Origin: DATBLE01 sp963734065
GTDB taxonomy: Bacteria; Actinomycetota; Thermoleophilia; Gaiellales; Gaiellaceae
DNA: 64,000 nucleotides
NCBI GenBank assembly: GCA_963734065.1
Contig: CAVTFN010000005.1
Span: forward strand, 496,001-560,000
Direction: 5' to 3'
In this document: one piece after another, positions 34,590-43,584 of the stretch
Layout of the letters: each line of letters opens with the position of its first letter
Numbering within the stretch: position 1 is the first letter of the stretch
Made by a program: the position numbers and the translations under genes
The notes under the pieces: generated by a model
Database searches by the model: none
What the model saw: only the letters and a program-made list of their open reading frames with translations
What the model was told of the DNA's origin: nothing

Positions 34590-34802
34590 TCAGGCCGCCC
34601 GCTCTTCGACGTGCTCCTCGATCACGGTGATCGCGCCCATCGGGCAGGCGTCCGCGGCTGCGAGCACTCGCGGATCGGTGCTGGTCGTCACGGCGACGGC
34701 GATTCCGTTCTCCACGTGGAAGGCGTCGCCCGCCTCCTCCACGCAGGTCCCAAAGCCTGAGCAGAGCGAGCGGTCGATCTCGATGCGGTAGACGGTGGTC
34801 AT
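34590..34802 (-). CDS. Three-cysteine [3Fe-4S]-type ferredoxin
   Basis: 70 aa from the ATG at 34802, with AAGGAGG 9 nt upstream. Cys14, Cys20 and Cys53 (CSGFGTC and ACPMG) are the only cysteines; the position of a fourth ligand is occupied by a non-Cys residue, as in P450-associated [3Fe-4S] ferredoxins. Small acidic cytoplasmic carrier between the reductase that follows and the membrane protein that precedes it; ATG overlaps the latter's stop. Confidence 0.88.
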   Translation of the reverse strand: MTTVYRIEIDRSLCSGFGTCVEEAGDAFHVENGIAVAVTTSTDPRVLAAADACPMGAITVIEEHVEERAA

Positions 34803-35350
34803 GCTGCTGTCCTCCTTCTTGGCGTGAGCGGTGGGGTGGTTGCCCGCCAGGCGGTCGCGGCCACGACAGACCCGATCGCCCCGAGATAGAGGCCGAACAC
34901 CCACGGTTGGCTTGAATCGGTCCCCGCGGCGAGGCCGTGGACGGTCGCGCCGGCGAAGATCGCGTACGTCGCCCAGTGCAGGCGACGCCAGTTCCTCGTC
35001 CCGATCACGCGCCGGAGCGAGAACGAGGCGTAAACGAGGAGCATCAACTCGGCCGCAAACACTCCGATCCCGACCGGCAGTGGCCGGTACGGGGAAGTGC
35101 CGGGGACGAGCAGTGCGACCGGCGTCACGTGGACGGTTCTGTCGAGGAGCAGCGCCCCGCCGTGGAGCGCGACCGCCCCGAGTCCGAGCATCGCGAGAAA
35201 CCGGTGCGTGTCGGTGACCGCGGCGGGCTTGAGCCCGCTGAACGGCCTGGACTTGAGCACCAGGCCGGCCAGGACAGAAGCGGTCAGCAGGGCATAGGCG
35301 GTGAGGCCGCTCGCCCGCGAGAGAAACCAGAACGTGGGATCGGCCTTCAC
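34799..35350 (-). CDS. Ferric-reductase-like heme membrane protein
   Basis: 183 aa, GTG overlapping the upstream stop. Five or six helices; histidines in TDTHRFLAMLG, VALHGGALLLD, RRLHWATY and VHGLAAGTD suit binding of two b hemes. Same family as the protein at 31182. It sits next to the ferredoxin gene, so it may take electrons from that carrier and pass them to the outer face. Confidence 0.82.
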   Translation of the reverse strand: MKADPTFWFLSRASGLTAYALLTASVLAGLVLKSRPFSGLKPAAVTDTHRFLAMLGLGAVALHGGALLLDRTVHVTPVALLVPGTSPYRPLPVGIGVFAAELMLLVYASFSLRRVIGTRNWRRLHWATYAIFAGATVHGLAAGTDSSQPWVFGLYLGAIGSVVAATAWRATTPPLTPRRRTAA

Positions 35351-35727
35351 GACGTCCTCGTGATCACGAGCGGGGGAAGGGTGACGACGCGGACGCCTCC
35401 TGCAGAAGCCGCCGCAGGCGCCGACTGCTGCATCGACAAGAGATGGGCTTGCCGGGCTGCGGCCGCGTTCTGCGCGTTCCGCCGGGCGAGCGCCGCCTTG
35501 TAGGCTGCGAAGTGGGCCTGGTACACGGCGTATCGCCGGGCGACGACGCGTTGGACGAGGCCGGCGTCCTTCCGCAGCCGCTGCTCTCGCTGCGCGAGCG
35601 CCACGAGCTGTGGATCCCGCGCCGTTCCCGAGGTCGCCCAGGGATGTGCGGCAACCGCGGCCCAGGAGAGGAAGAACAGCAGGATCGATCCTGCGAGGGC
35701 ATAGAAACGTCCGGCGTGGCTAGTCAT
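35347..35727 (-). CDS. Small membrane-anchored helical protein
   Basis: 126 aa, ATG start overlapping the previous gene by 8 nt. Anchor at about 8-26 (FYALAGSILLFFLSWAAVAA), then a long Ala/Arg/Gln helix (about 40-95), probably coiled coil, and a beta-like end VVTLPPLVITRTS. No known family. It may brace or position the redox proteins outside the membrane. Confidence 0.55.
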   Translation of the reverse strand: MTSHAGRFYALAGSILLFFLSWAAVAAHPWATSGTARDPQLVALAQREQRLRKDAGLVQRVVARRYAVYQAHFAAYKAALARRNAQNAAAARQAHLLSMQQSAPAAASAGGVRVVTLPPLVITRTS

Positions 35728-36115
35728 CGCCGCCGCCTCCGCCCCGCCCCTCCCTCTGGTCGGAGCCCTCGCCTTCGTGCCCGGCTCCGCCGTGATGGAG
35801 GTGGATGACGATCGGAGCGGGTCGCTGGTAGACGACCGGCGCCGGAGCCGGGGTCGCGGCCAGCACGCCGGACGCGGGTAAGGCGGCAGGGACCGGGGAC
35901 AGTTTCGGCACTGCCGGCGGTCGCTTCCGCAGCTCGGCGCGGAGCGAGGCCGCGACCCGGTCGAGCTGGGCTGTTCGCTTGGCGATCACCCGTTGCGAGA
36001 CCGACCCGGCGGTGGCTTTCTGGCCCAGATGGACGGTCTTCGTGAGCGCCAAGACGCCGAATACGGCGGCGAGGCCGAGCGAGACTGCGACGACGAGACT
36101 CTGCGTGCGGGGCAC
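35720..36115 (-). CDS. Small membrane-anchored protein with His/Gly/acidic tail
   Basis: 131 aa, GTG start. Anchor at about 8-26 (VVAVSLGLAAVFGVLALTKT), a helical part, a Pro/Ala linker and the tail VIHLHHGGAGHEGEG ending in Gly then Asp-Asp. The histidine cluster could bind metal or heme. First structural gene after the kinase (52-nt gap). No family recognised. Confidence 0.55.
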   Translation of the reverse strand: MPRTQSLVVAVSLGLAAVFGVLALTKTVHLGQKATAGSVSQRVIAKRTAQLDRVAASLRAELRKRPPAVPKLSPVPAALPASGVLAATPAPAPVVYQRPAPIVIHLHHGGAGHEGEGSDQREGRGGGGGDD

Positions 36116-36167
36116 GGGTGTCCTCCTGGCCGGGAACGTGGTCGTTCCGACAGTAGGGAGCGCTGGG

Positions 36168-37574
36168 TTAAGCCAGGGACAGGCGAGGGTTAGGGTTTGG
36201 AGCCGGATTGCAGCGGAGCCTGATTACGGCCTCGAGGCCTCCGCCCGGTGCGTCTCGCAGTTCGATCGAACCGCCATCCGCGCTAACGAGCCGATGGACG
36301 ATGGCGAGGCCGAGCCCTGTTCCCTTGCCCGGCAGGCCCGCGCGCCAGAATCGGTCGAACGCCCGGTCGCGCTGGTCGACCGTCATGCCCGGTCCGTTGT
36401 CGCGCACGCGTAGCTCCACCTCGTCGGCCAAGGCGACCGCTTCGACACGGATCGATGAGCCCTCGGGCGAGGCGGCAATCGCGTTTGAGAGCAGGTTGTC
36501 GACTACCTGTTCGAGCGCCCCCGGCGTCGCCATCGCGTACAGGTCGTCTGCCACGTGTGCCTCGAGAGCGACTCCGTGTGCCTCCGCGTGTGGCGCCCAC
36601 TGCTCGATCCGATCGCCGACCATGGCGGAGAGCAGCACGGGAGCGGTGGCCGGCGCGGCCGCGTCGGCCCGTGCCAGCGCGAGAAGCGCGTCGACCAGCC
36701 GTGCGAGCCGCTCGACCTCGCCGAGCGCTGCGTCCAGGTCATGCCTGCCGGGCGGCCCCACATCCCGCTCGAGGTTCTCTAGCCGGAGACGGAGCGCCGC
36801 GAGCGGCGTTCGGAGCTGGTGCGAGGCGTCGGCGACGAAGGCTTGTTGCGAGTTGAGCAGCGCGTCGAGCCGTGCCACCGTCGCGTTGAACCTCGTGGCG
36901 AGCGCCCGGATCTCGGGCGGTCCCGTCTGGGGCGCGCGGGCGGTCAGGTCGCCTTCCCCCACCTCGGCCGCCGTGCGCTCGAGGGCCGAAAGAGGCTTCG
37001 TCAGCGTTCGAGCGAAACGAATGCCAATCAGGGTTGCGGCGGCGAGCACGACGCCTCCGATCGCCGCGAGCAGGAGCCAGTACCGGGTCACGCGCGAGTC
37101 GAGCGCTGACGTCGGATAGGTGATCCGGACGGCGCCGCGCACTCGGCCGCCCGAGGCGATCGGCACCGCGACGTAGATCAGGTCTGTGCCGAGCTGATTC
37201 GAGTGCCGCGTTCCCGAGGCGACGTTCCCCGCCAGCGCCGTGGCGATCTCGGGCCGACCCAGTGTGCGCATGTTCTGGCCGATCGGGTCGCGCGTGTCGA
37301 CGATCGAGATTCCATGCCGGTTCACGACAACGACGCGTCCGCCCGGGGTTTGCTGATAGGTCTGCGCCGCTCTGAGGAGCCCGGATGGCGCTTTCGAGGC
37401 GCCGTTCTCGAGCGGATCCTCCGCAAAGGTGGCCATGACCAGCGCGTCGCGGACGATCCGGTTCGTGAGGTCGCGCTTCTCGTTGCGTCCGTACTGGATC
37501 CCGAGCGGGATCTCCAGGGCCGCGAGCACGACGATCGTCAGCGTGACGTAGCTGGCGAGGAGCCGGCGGCTCAT
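36168..37574 (-). CDS. Two-component sensor histidine kinase
   Basis: 468 aa from the ATG at 37574 with GGAG upstream. Two membrane helices (about 8-26 and 165-185) bracket an extracytoplasmic sensor of about 135 residues with a GQNMRTLGRPEI-type sCache/PAS-like region. HAMP follows, then HisKA (ASHQLRTPLAALR, with Gln in place of the usual Glu after His), then HATPase (NLLSNAIA, DNGPGM, GTGLGLAI). Co-transcribed with the response regulator upstream and the redox genes downstream, so it probably senses an extracellular redox cue. Confidence 0.9.
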   Translation of the reverse strand: MSRRLLASYVTLTIVVLAALEIPLGIQYGRNEKRDLTNRIVRDALVMATFAEDPLENGASKAPSGLLRAAQTYQQTPGGRVVVVNRHGISIVDTRDPIGQNMRTLGRPEIATALAGNVASGTRHSNQLGTDLIYVAVPIASGGRVRGAVRITYPTSALDSRVTRYWLLLAAIGGVVLAAATLIGIRFARTLTKPLSALERTAAEVGEGDLTARAPQTGPPEIRALATRFNATVARLDALLNSQQAFVADASHQLRTPLAALRLRLENLERDVGPPGRHDLDAALGEVERLARLVDALLALARADAAAPATAPVLLSAMVGDRIEQWAPHAEAHGVALEAHVADDLYAMATPGALEQVVDNLLSNAIAASPEGSSIRVEAVALADEVELRVRDNGPGMTVDQRDRAFDRFWRAGLPGKGTGLGLAIVHRLVSADGGSIELRDAPGGGLEAVIRLRCNPAPNPNPRLSLA

Positions 37575-37583
37575 CAAGCGCTC

Positions 37584-38243
37584 CTAGCCGTCGGGGACGT
37601 GTAGCCGTAGGCCGATGCCACGGACGGTCTCGATCCAGGAGGGATCGCCGAGCTTCTTCCGCAGTGCGGCAACGTGGACGTCGATCGTCTTGGCGCTCCC
37701 GTACCAGGTCGTCTGCCACACCTCCTGGAGGATCTCCGCGCGTGAGACTACGGTGCCCGGGTCGCGGGCGAGCAGCGCTAGGAGGTCGAACTCCTTCGGC
37801 GTCAGGCCGATCTCGCGGCCGTTGAGACGCGCACGGCGGCCGCGCACGTCGAGCTCGAGCGCGCCGATTCGTGCGCTGCGGGGTTCGGGCCGCTCGTGCG
37901 TCCTGCGCGCGACCGCCCGGATGCGGGCGAGCAACTCGCGGAAACCGAAGGGCTTGACGATGTAGTCGTCGGCACCGAGCTCGAGACCAACGACGCGGTC
38001 GATCTCCTCGCTCTTCGCGGTGACGATGATGATCGGGACGTCGGATCGGCTGCGGAGCTTCCGGGCCACGGCAAAGCCGTCCGTATCGGGGAGTCCCACG
38101 TCGAGCAGCACAAGATCCGGTTCCGGCGACTCGAGGGCCGCCTGGCCGGTCGACACGCGGTCGACGTCGAAGCCCTCACGACGCAGCCCTTCGGCGAGCG
38201 GGTCGGCGATCGCGTCCTCGTCTTCGACGATAAGGAGGCGCAT
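37584..38243 (-). CDS. OmpR-family response regulator
   Basis: 219 aa, ATG start. Receiver domain with phosphoacceptor Asp48 in LVLLDVGLPD and the Lys in IVKPFGF; C-terminal winged helix with LTPKEFDLLALL and DVHVAALRKKLG. First gene of the minus-strand operon 38243 to 31182. TACCGT (38255-38250) ends 6 nt before the ATG, so the start is probably leaderless. Confidence 0.92.
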   Translation of the reverse strand: MRLLIVEDEDAIADPLAEGLRREGFDVDRVSTGQAALESPEPDLVLLDVGLPDTDGFAVARKLRSRSDVPIIIVTAKSEEIDRVVGLELGADDYIVKPFGFRELLARIRAVARRTHERPEPRSARIGALELDVRGRRARLNGREIGLTPKEFDLLALLARDPGTVVSRAEILQEVWQTTWYGSAKTIDVHVAALRKKLGDPSWIETVRGIGLRLHVPDG

Positions 38244-38255
38244 GCACCGACGGTA
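38244..38255 (-). promoter_or_regulatory. Leaderless -10 box of the redox operon
   Basis: TACCGT then CGGTGC then ATG. The nearly identical TAGCGT-CGGAGC-ATG stands before the ABC gene at 54490. No TTGACA-like -35 is seen at 17-18 nt, which fits an activator-dependent promoter. Confidence 0.45.
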
Positions 38256-38420
38256 GGCGTCGCGCCCCGGAATGGGATCTGTAGAACACCGTACTCACGA
38301 TCCGGGTTTCGCCGGACCCGCGCCGCGGCTCAGACCTTCACCCAGACCTCCATGCAGACGATCATGGAGCGGCCTCCCCGCTTTCTAGCGGGCAGTCGCG
38401 CGTACTGTCGAAGCGCAACG

Positions 38421-38445
38421 GGCGAAGGACCTAACCAGACTCGAA
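38421..38445 (-). repeat. tRNA 3'-end-like 25-base element, copy 1
   Basis: The 25 bases read on the minus strand match 46697-46721 (plus strand) at 22 of 25 positions. They start with the T-loop-like TTCGAGTC and contain TAGGTCC. In this copy the flanking T-stem does not pair. It lies in the gap 38244-38904, which otherwise holds only the membrane-protein scrap at 38717. Confidence 0.5.
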
Positions 38446-38716
38446 TCCTGGCCATGATTTGTTTTTAGCTGCGTCTTCGGTTCGTGGAGGGCCGACGAAC
38501 ACGCCACCCCTTCACCGGTAGCAGTCGAGTTTCCGAGTGTCGAAGTCCTCCGCCTCGTGCGATGCACTTGCCCGCGAGTGGCCCGCAGCGGCGCAGACGG
38601 CTCAAGCAAGCCACTCTTGAACCCACTCGCAGGTTTCGGTAATAGGTTGCTCGGAACTCGGGCATCTTGCCGCTGACCAAGGACGACGCGGGGCTGGCGA
38701 CCGTGCTGGGAGTCCC

Positions 38717-38857
38717 AGCTTTTGGAAGGCCGGCGGCACCGCGATCAACGTCATCATCACCCTGTACCTCTACTTCCTCCTTCGCCGGCGGCTCAAGCAG
38801 ACGAAAGAACCCACGCTGGCGGAGTCCTCAGCGCGAACGTCCGCGAGTGACGCCTGA
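38717..38857 (+). pseudogene. Membrane-protein C-terminal scrap
   Basis: About 46 codons read AINVIITLYLYFLLRRRLKQ followed by a charged tail and TGA. This looks like a last membrane helix with basic anchor residues. No start codon or ribosome-binding site precedes it, and the reading frame upstream is not convincing, so I take it as a broken gene end of unknown family. Confidence 0.3.
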
Positions 38858-38904
38858 GCATGGCCGACGGCAACCAACGAGGCCTGGCTATGAGCGGGAC
38901 TCTG

Positions 38905-40858
38905 TCATGTGCGGCCTGCCCGACGTTTTCGCGGGAGGCGCGGACGAGGGAGCTGGCCCTCCACCCACATCGTTGCGAGTGCTGCACGAGGAAGATTGAG
39001 CGCTCCTTCGTACATCAGGTAGCGCGCTTCCCAGCGAGGGTTGAACTTGTCGTTGAAGCGGTAGAGGCGCTCGATCTGGAAGAACGAGTCGGCGAGTTGG
39101 AGCAGGCGTTTGACAAACCGTTCTGCGACTCCCTTCGGGCTGTGGAGGAGGCGGGCGAAAGCGGCGAAGTTCAACGAAACCTCGTCGATGCCGCGCTCGC
39201 GGAAGGTCTCGATCGCCTTCACGATCATGAACTCGGTCAGCCCGTTCGGCGCCTCAGGGTCGCGCCGCATCATGGACAGGGAGACGGCGGGCCGCTGATA
39301 GGTCGGGACGAAGTGCAGCACGCCCCGAAGGTCGCCGTTCGAGTCGTGGGCGAGAATGAGCAGCGTGTCCGCGTGTTCGGCCAGTTGCGTGTCGAGCGCC
39401 ATCGAGAAGCCTCGCTCCTCTGTTTCGCCGAGCCAGCGCCTCGCGGCGTCGCCGACCGCGACGACGGTTTCCTCCTCGAGCTCCGAAATGCGGGAGACGG
39501 CATAGCTGTAGCCGGCGTTCTCGAGACGGCTGACCGACTGGCGCACTTTCCGGATCGCACGTCCCTCGAGTGAGAACGACGAGGTGTCGACGATCGCCTC
39601 GTCGCCCAGGTACAGGCTGCGCAGACCGAGTTGCTCGAACAGCGGTCGCGTCGTCTTGCTCACTCCTATTGCCGCAACTTGCAGGCCGCGCTGCTCGGCG
39701 AACACAGCTAGCTTCGTGAGCAGCCCCGGGAGAGCCTCCTCCGGGCCGACCGGCTCCCCGGAGATGATCAGTACGCCGCCCTCGATACGGTACCCAACGA
39801 ACGCCGCCTCATCGTCGGAGAAGAGGTAGTACTTGTCAGCGCGCAGCTTGAAGTAGGCGAGCGTGTCGCTTCCGTGCTGGCGCACGAGCTCCCGTGCCAG
39901 GCGGCGAGCCCTCGGGTCGGGAAGATCGCGCGGTACAGCAAGCGGACGGAAGACCAGGTAGGCGGCCGCTGCGAAAGTCACAACCCCGAGAAGGCCCACT
40001 GCCAGATCGAGACGGCCCAGCTCATCGTGAAAAGTCAGCGGCCCCGCTCTGCCAGAGGAGAAGGTCACCAGTCTCCCGGAACAGAATCGAGACCGACGCT
40101 CCTCGGGCGGCTGCTGCGACCACGAGGAACGAGAGAAGGAGCCCGGCGAGGAAGATGAGCGGCGCCCGGAGAAAGGCGGCACGACGTCCGATCGGCTCAT
40201 GCTCGACGTAGAAAGAGCTCCGTCCCCACCAGAGAACACCGGCAACGGCGAAATCACCGACCGCCTCGACGACATCCGGACCCCGCAGAAGATTGAAGAC
40301 ACCGAGACCGAGCAGGAGCGCGATCGCAATGTGGACCGCTCGGCGGCGCCTGCGGTAAAGGTAGTAGGCGCTGATGAGGAGGACGGCGGCAACCGGAATC
40401 GCGAGGGCATGGAAGACACGCAACTCATGAATCGTCGCCACCTGGGTGAGCAGCCGCCCACGCCAGCGAACATTTGGCATGACGGCAGACACGAGATCGA
40501 CTACTGCGATCGAGGCAGCCGCGAGCGCCGTGATCAACGGCAGAGGATCAGCGCGGCGGAACACCCGAAGCGGGTGCGGGCGTCGATGGAGACCGAGACG
40601 CCACGCCGCCGTGTCCCGTCGACGCGCGGTCAAGTCGCGCCAGTCCTTGGCGATCAGCCAGAAACCGGCCAACGCGGCGACCACCGCCGGAAAGCCGTCG
40701 TGCACAAGCCCGGCCAGCGCGCCGATCACGAGCGCCAGCAGCACGATGACACCGAGATGCCAGTCGTGCCAGCGCAGGCCCAAAAAGTAGATCCGAGGCC
40801 CCAGCGCGTGCTGCTCGATCCGGAAGCGCCATCTGCTCAGTCGCTCCCTGCGGCGCAC
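38905..40858 (-). pseudogene. MprF/LysX-like lysylphosphatidylglycerol synthase, split by a one-base frameshift
   Basis: The N-terminal part (GTG at 40858, to TGA at 40022) has about seven membrane helices. The C-terminal part runs in another frame to 38905; it has an eighth helix and a DUF2156 aminoacyl-phosphatidylglycerol transferase domain (ADKYYLFSDDEAAFVGY, NGLTEFMIVKAIE, FNDKFNPRWEARYL). Dropping one G from the run complementary to 40042-40045 joins them as WQSGPLTFHDEL. The C-terminal part has no start of its own. The product would add an amino acid to membrane lipid. No fused lysyl-tRNA synthetase is present. Mutation, sequencing error or frameshifting cannot be told apart here. Confidence 0.75.
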
Positions 40859-40866
40859 GTGCCTGG

Positions 40867-41055
40867 TTACTTTTTCGCCGTGCTTGGCCGAGGAGTAGAG
40901 GGCGAGAGAGTCGCATGAAGCGGCCCTTCGTGTGACGAGAGCCACCCGCTCTTCAGCAGTTTCTTTGCCTCCTGCGCGTGGTGCTCAGCACGTTCACGCG
41001 AATCCACAGACACGTCGCTCGTCTTCCGAGAGAGCTTGTGCAGAACAGCCGTCAC
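40867..41055 (-). CDS. Small hypothetical protein upstream of the MprF-like gene
   Basis: 62 aa from a GTG preceded by GGGGGTGCGAG. Basic and hydrophilic (RERAEHHAQEAKKLLKSG), no known domain. Its stop is 8 nt before the probable GTG of the MprF-like gene, which suggests co-transcription. It could also be untranslated leader; coding evidence is moderate. Confidence 0.4.
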   Translation of the reverse strand: MTAVLHKLSRKTSDVSVDSRERAEHHAQEAKKLLKSGWLSSHEGPLHATLSPSTPRPSTAKK

Positions 41056-41194
41056 CTCGCACCCCCTTTCCGAGGACACGCTCGCACAGGGTACGTCGCC
41101 TGGACATCGGTGACGACCCGGATCCAAGACGCGGGGTTGTCCGCGCGGCTCGCACTGTCCGATCCGCTGAGAGCGGGCTCGGCCGGCGGCCTCG

Positions 41195-41830
41195 TCAGTG
41201 GTCGAGGATGCCCTGGAACTCGGGCCAGTTGCTCAGCATCCACATGTGACCCTCACCCTCAACCTGTCGGCACTCGCCACCGAGCCTCCGCGCGACCCCC
41301 TCACAGATAGCCGGGGTGGTCAACGTGTCCGTGACGCAGCCGACCACCAGAGTCGGGATGCCAGCGGCTGAAACCCGGCCCATCTCCTCGCGGAGGTCGA
41401 GATCGTGGGTTTCACGGGCGAGCCGGTAGGTCGCCCACGGGTGCCTGATCGTCGCGGTGATGACGGCTGCAACCTCGGCGGCCGGGTAGAGCCCCTGAAG
41501 AGCCTGCCGAGTCAGCAGCATGAGGCTGTCCAGCATTGGCTTTGACAATGGCAGCCCGGCCGGTGAGAACAGAAACAGCCGCTCAACCAGATCGGGGAGA
41601 TCGGCCGCAGCCGTGATCGCGAGGGCTGCACCCATCGAATGCCCAGCGAGCTGCACCGGCCGACCTCCATGAGTCAACACCCCCGACAGCCAGTCCCGAT
41701 ACACCCGGAAACGTCCGTGGGTCCGGCTGAGTGGGGGTGGCTCGAGTGCTCGCCAGCCGTTCGGAAGACCCGGCCGGTACAGACTCCCACGCACTGCAAA
41801 ACCAGGAAGGAACAAGCGCAGCTCGTCCAT
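41195..41830 (-). CDS. Alpha/beta hydrolase
   Basis: 211 aa, ATG start. Nucleophile elbow LAGHSMGAALA, acid in VVGCVTDTLTTP and base in EGEGHMWML complete a Ser-Asp-His triad. Soluble and short, without a signal peptide. Same strand as, and upstream of, the MprF-like gene, so lipid or ester hydrolysis linked to the membrane is possible. Substrate unknown. Confidence 0.82.
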   Translation of the reverse strand: MDELRLFLPGFAVRGSLYRPGLPNGWRALEPPPLSRTHGRFRVYRDWLSGVLTHGGRPVQLAGHSMGAALAITAAADLPDLVERLFLFSPAGLPLSKPMLDSLMLLTRQALQGLYPAAEVAAVITATIRHPWATYRLARETHDLDLREEMGRVSAAGIPTLVVGCVTDTLTTPAICEGVARRLGGECRQVEGEGHMWMLSNWPEFQGILDH

Positions 41831-41925
41831 GTCCCGACAGCCTGCCTGGTCAGCAAATCGGGCCGCCGGCTATGGGTGGTTGCGCCTTCAGGCGCACCGC
41901 GGACGACCGCGCCTCGGGCTGTCCG

Positions 41926-42065
41926 CGCTGCTCGTGGTCGCTGCTGCTCCCTGGCCTGCCCTGGTACGTCGTCTGGCCGGTCGTCGCGGCGGACGGCGAC
42001 CCTGCCGCCCAGGCTCTCGCGCTGTGTCTCTGCGCATACCTCTCGCCCCAACGAGTACTCGTCCA
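41926..42065 (+). pseudogene. Possible membrane glycosyltransferase scrap in a gene-poor gap
   Basis: In the gap 41831-42393, one frame reads LPGLPWYVVWPVVAADGDPA followed by a hydrophobic stretch. It resembles the last helices of GT87/DUF2029-type mannosyltransferases. No start or complete domain exists. The rest of the gap shows nothing recognisable. Confidence 0.25.
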
Positions 42066-42393
42066 GGACGGGGCGGAACCATCGGCCGACCTCGGTCGGT
42101 ATTCACGGTTCAGGCGGCATTCAGGCTTCATTCGCGAGCCTGCAGTAATCCGCAGACGCTCATTGGCGCTTCATCAAAGCGATCTACGTTGTGCGCAAGC
42201 GCGTTCTGTCTCCTATCCGGAGATGTCACAACCCTGGTGAGCACCCTCGCGAAGGCACCCTTGGCGAATAGGACGCTCGACAAGCGCGTCAGCCCGAGGC
42301 TGCCGCGGCGTCAGAGATAAGGACAGCGGACTGATCGGACCCACCGACCGCACCGCCAAAGTGAGAAGGCCTGCACCCATCGCTGGCAACGAA

Positions 42394-43584
42394 ATGGCTT
42401 CGGACCCGTGGCGCCTCGGTCGCCGCCGGCAGAAGCTGCGCAAGCGGAAGCGCCGGAAGATCGCTGCGCTGATCATCCTCGCGGTGCTCGCGCCGATCGC
42501 GTACTCGTACGTGACGACGATGATCAAGCCCTCGAGCCTGCCGCTCTCCGTGCGGACGGTTGAGTGGATACGCGCGAATCACGGTGCGTGGGCCGTGAAC
42601 ACCGTCGAGCGCTACTGGTACACGTGGCATGCGCCCAAGAAGGGCGGGCCCGCGCTGAAGACCCTCCCGACGCTCGGCACGCCCGTCCGAAGCGGCTCGG
42701 CGGCTCGGGTTCCGAAGCACCACCGGCTCGTCCGCTGGCGGCCTTCGCGACTGCGGCCGCTGATCAGGCCGGTGCTGCCAGGCGAGGGTGCCTGGCACAA
42801 GGTCTCCGCCAGGTTCACCGGGCCGCCTCCCGTGCTGGTCACGACGTTTCGCTCGGAGCCGACGTACCCACAGATCGTCGCCTACGTGGCCTGGATCGAC
42901 CACACGCGCACTCAGCTCGCACTCTATCCCGGCCGCTACGAGCCCCCGAGCGCATCGCCCCGGGGGCCGATCGAGGTTCCGCCGGGGCAGCGGGGGCGCC
43001 TGCTGGCGACCTTCAACAGCGGCTTCACCTACAAGGATGGACACGGCGGCTTCGCCGTCAACGGCTCAACCGCAACACCGCTCCAGGACGGCCTGGGGAC
43101 GGTCGTCGCCTACCGCAGCGGCCGCGTCGACGTGATCTCGTGGCACGGACGATCGAGCCCGGGCCGCATGGTCGTCCTTGCCCGCCAGAACCTGCCGCTG
43201 CTCGTGCAAGGCAAACGGCCGAACCCGACGATCGACAACGGCAATGCGTGGGGCGACACGCTCGGCAACGCCGTACGCGTCTGGCGCTCGGGGATCGGCA
43301 TCGACCGGCACGGCAACCTGATCTACGCCGCCGCCGACTACCAGACTGCGAGGACGCTCGCCGCGATCCTCATCCACGCCGGAGCCGTACGCGCGATCGA
43401 GCTCGACATCAACCCCGAATGGCCGAGCTTCATCACGTACCCACTGCCAGGTGGCCGCGACCCGGTCAAGCTCGTCCCGAACTCCCAACAGCCTGCGACG
43501 CGCTACCTCGTCCCCGACGACCGCGACTTCTTTGCCGTCTACGGACGCGTCGCGGGCGGTCTCGTGCAGGTTCCGTTCCAATGA
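42394..43584 (+). CDS. Phosphodiester glycosidase-family protein (NAGPA domain)
   Basis: 396 aa from the ATG at 42394; a GTG at 42361 is also in frame. Basic N-terminus, one membrane anchor (about residues 22-40, ALIILAVLAPIAYSYV), then an outward-facing domain ending in a NAGPA/DUF2233 fold: ATFNSGFTYKDGHGGFAVNG, NPTIDNGNAWGD, AIELDINPEWPSF. The family cleaves sugar-phosphate diesters. Its stop overlaps the ubiA-like start, so it probably acts on a prenyl- or polymer-linked sugar phosphate. Confidence 0.8.
   Translation: MASDPWRLGRRRQKLRKRKRRKIAALIILAVLAPIAYSYVTTMIKPSSLPLSVRTVEWIRANHGAWAVNTVERYWYTWHAPKKGGPALKTLPTLGTPVRSGSAARVPKHHRLVRWRPSRLRPLIRPVLPGEGAWHKVSARFTGPPPVLVTTFRSEPTYPQIVAYVAWIDHTRTQLALYPGRYEPPSASPRGPIEVPPGQRGRLLATFNSGFTYKDGHGGFAVNGSTATPLQDGLGTVVAYRSGRVDVISWHGRSSPGRMVVLARQNLPLLVQGKRPNPTIDNGNAWGDTLGNAVRVWRSGIGIDRHGNLIYAAADYQTARTLAAILIHAGAVRAIELDINPEWPSFITYPLPGGRDPVKLVPNSQQPATRYLVPDDRDFFAVYGRVAGGLVQVPFQ

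Noticed and set aside
34590..34802. Ferredoxin/reductase pair as a cytochrome P450 electron chain
   Set aside because: No P450 gene is in the window; the immediate neighbours are heme membrane proteins.
38281..38292. Another TAGAACACC match as a third regulon promoter
   Set aside because: No TTGTCAA at the right distance and no start codon after it.
38465..38680. 71-codon minus-strand ORF in the gap beyond the redox operon
   Set aside because: Arg/Gly-rich with no recognisable family or start signal.
38905..40066. C-terminal DUF2156 part as an independent gene
   Set aside because: It has no start codon or ribosome-binding site of its own and begins mid-helix exactly where the upstream frame ends.
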